Origin: Roridomyces roridus
Taxonomy: Eukaryota; Basidiomycota; Agaricomycetes; Agaricales; Mycenaceae
Direction of reading: 5' to 3'
Length of the DNA: 42,638 nt
Assembly: GCA_029378245.1 (NCBI GenBank)
Contig: JARKIF010000249.1
Coordinates: forward strand, 1-42,638
The position numbers were made by a program, and so were the translations under genes. Each line of letters begins with the position of its first letter. The stretch's first letter is position 1. Below the pieces are notes generated by a model. The model saw nothing but the letters and a program-made list of their open reading frames with translations. It was not told where the DNA came from and made no database searches. Below are positions 42,285-42,638 of the stretch, one piece after another.

Positions 42285-42638
42285 ACTCGATCATCGTCGG
42301 GTTAACGGAAGTGCTGCGCCGATAGTCGAGGACAGTCCGGGAAGAGAGCTACGGTAAGGATAGGTTACATTCGGTTTAGTCAATTAGAGGGAAAAACTAG
42401 TCGACGGTCACGCACCTGCAAGTCGTAGCGGTGGCACCGAGTCACCAACAATCTACGCTTCTACAGGCTTCTACGTGGCTCAGAGCAGAGGAAACCATGC
42501 GAGACCACCGGGGTACATGGTTGAGATAGCGACGGTACCACTTAATCCACGAGATTGCCCGTATCTTCGGCCAGCACGGTGGAACGACGATTCGACGATG
42601 ATGAGGTGACGAAAGAAGGGCCGCCGGGGATCAGAATG
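42285..42638. other. Window edge, probably 5' part of the membrane protein gene
   Basis: Minus-strand sequence here is not clearly coding. A short frame from 42638 could belong to an upstream exon. Nothing can be concluded. Confidence 0.3.

Noticed and set aside
1..42638. CRISPR arrays, bacterial operons, Shine-Dalgarno sites or riboswitches
   Set aside because: The sequence is fungal: introns throughout, TATA promoters, eukaryotic protein families. No spaced identical short repeats of CRISPR type were found.

Overview
The window looks like nuclear DNA of a basidiomycete fungus, most likely an agaricomycete mushroom. Genes are split by many short GT-AG introns (about 46-62 nt, often with a CTGAC/CTAAC-like branch site). 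Several proteins belong to families expanded in Agaricomycetes: short F-box-like proteins, a copper radical oxidase, a G1 glutamic peptidase, a glucuronan-lyase-like PL20 enzyme and a Tnp2 (CACTA) transposase. I cannot name the genus from the sequence. Exon joins below were worked out by hand from splice motifs, frame and recalled family features.

Left part (1-9.5 kb): a broken G1 peptidase copy, an F-box-like gene, a four-exon C2H2 zinc-finger gene, a 423-bp MITE with 73-bp inverted termini, and a four-exon single-pass membrane protein gene. Next (9.5-15.7 kb) is a transposon-damaged zone. A 4.71-kb CACTA/EnSpm-like element (CACTG ends, 3-bp ACT target duplication) carries a Tnp2 transposase and a coiled-coil partner gene facing each other, both cut off at one internal junction. 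Just beyond it, a small secreted cysteine-rich protein gene is broken by a frameshift and by an 871-bp inverted-repeat element.

Middle part (16.8-26.5 kb): a secreted PL20 glucuronan-lyase-like enzyme, a D-2-hydroxyacid dehydrogenase of the CtBP-like type whose 3' end overlaps a convergent F-box gene (with a GC-AG intron), a duplicated upstream block, then two adjacent but dissimilar type II membrane proteins of the fungal O-fucosyltransferase-like group (8 and 7 exons). Right part (27.6-42.6 kb): a doubtful small gene, a three-exon small secreted protein, a five-exon glyoxal-oxidase-type copper radical oxidase with all five expected copper/radical residues, a 2.6-kb degenerate minisatellite with an 83-bp core period, the better preserved G1 peptidase copy (C-terminal tail frameshifted), and a membrane protein gene interrupted by one in-frame TGA.

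Taken together this is a secretome-rich accessory region: extracellular oxidase, polysaccharide lyase, peptidase and small secreted proteins, mixed with transposon remnants and decaying duplicates. No operon-like logic is expected. The links are shared extracellular function (polymer breakdown, H2O2 generation) and shared exposure to transposon insertion. I did not find a clearly new multi-gene system. The most informative pieces are the dissectible CACTA insertion with a paralogous empty site, the nested-palindrome MITE, and the paired G1 peptidase copies.
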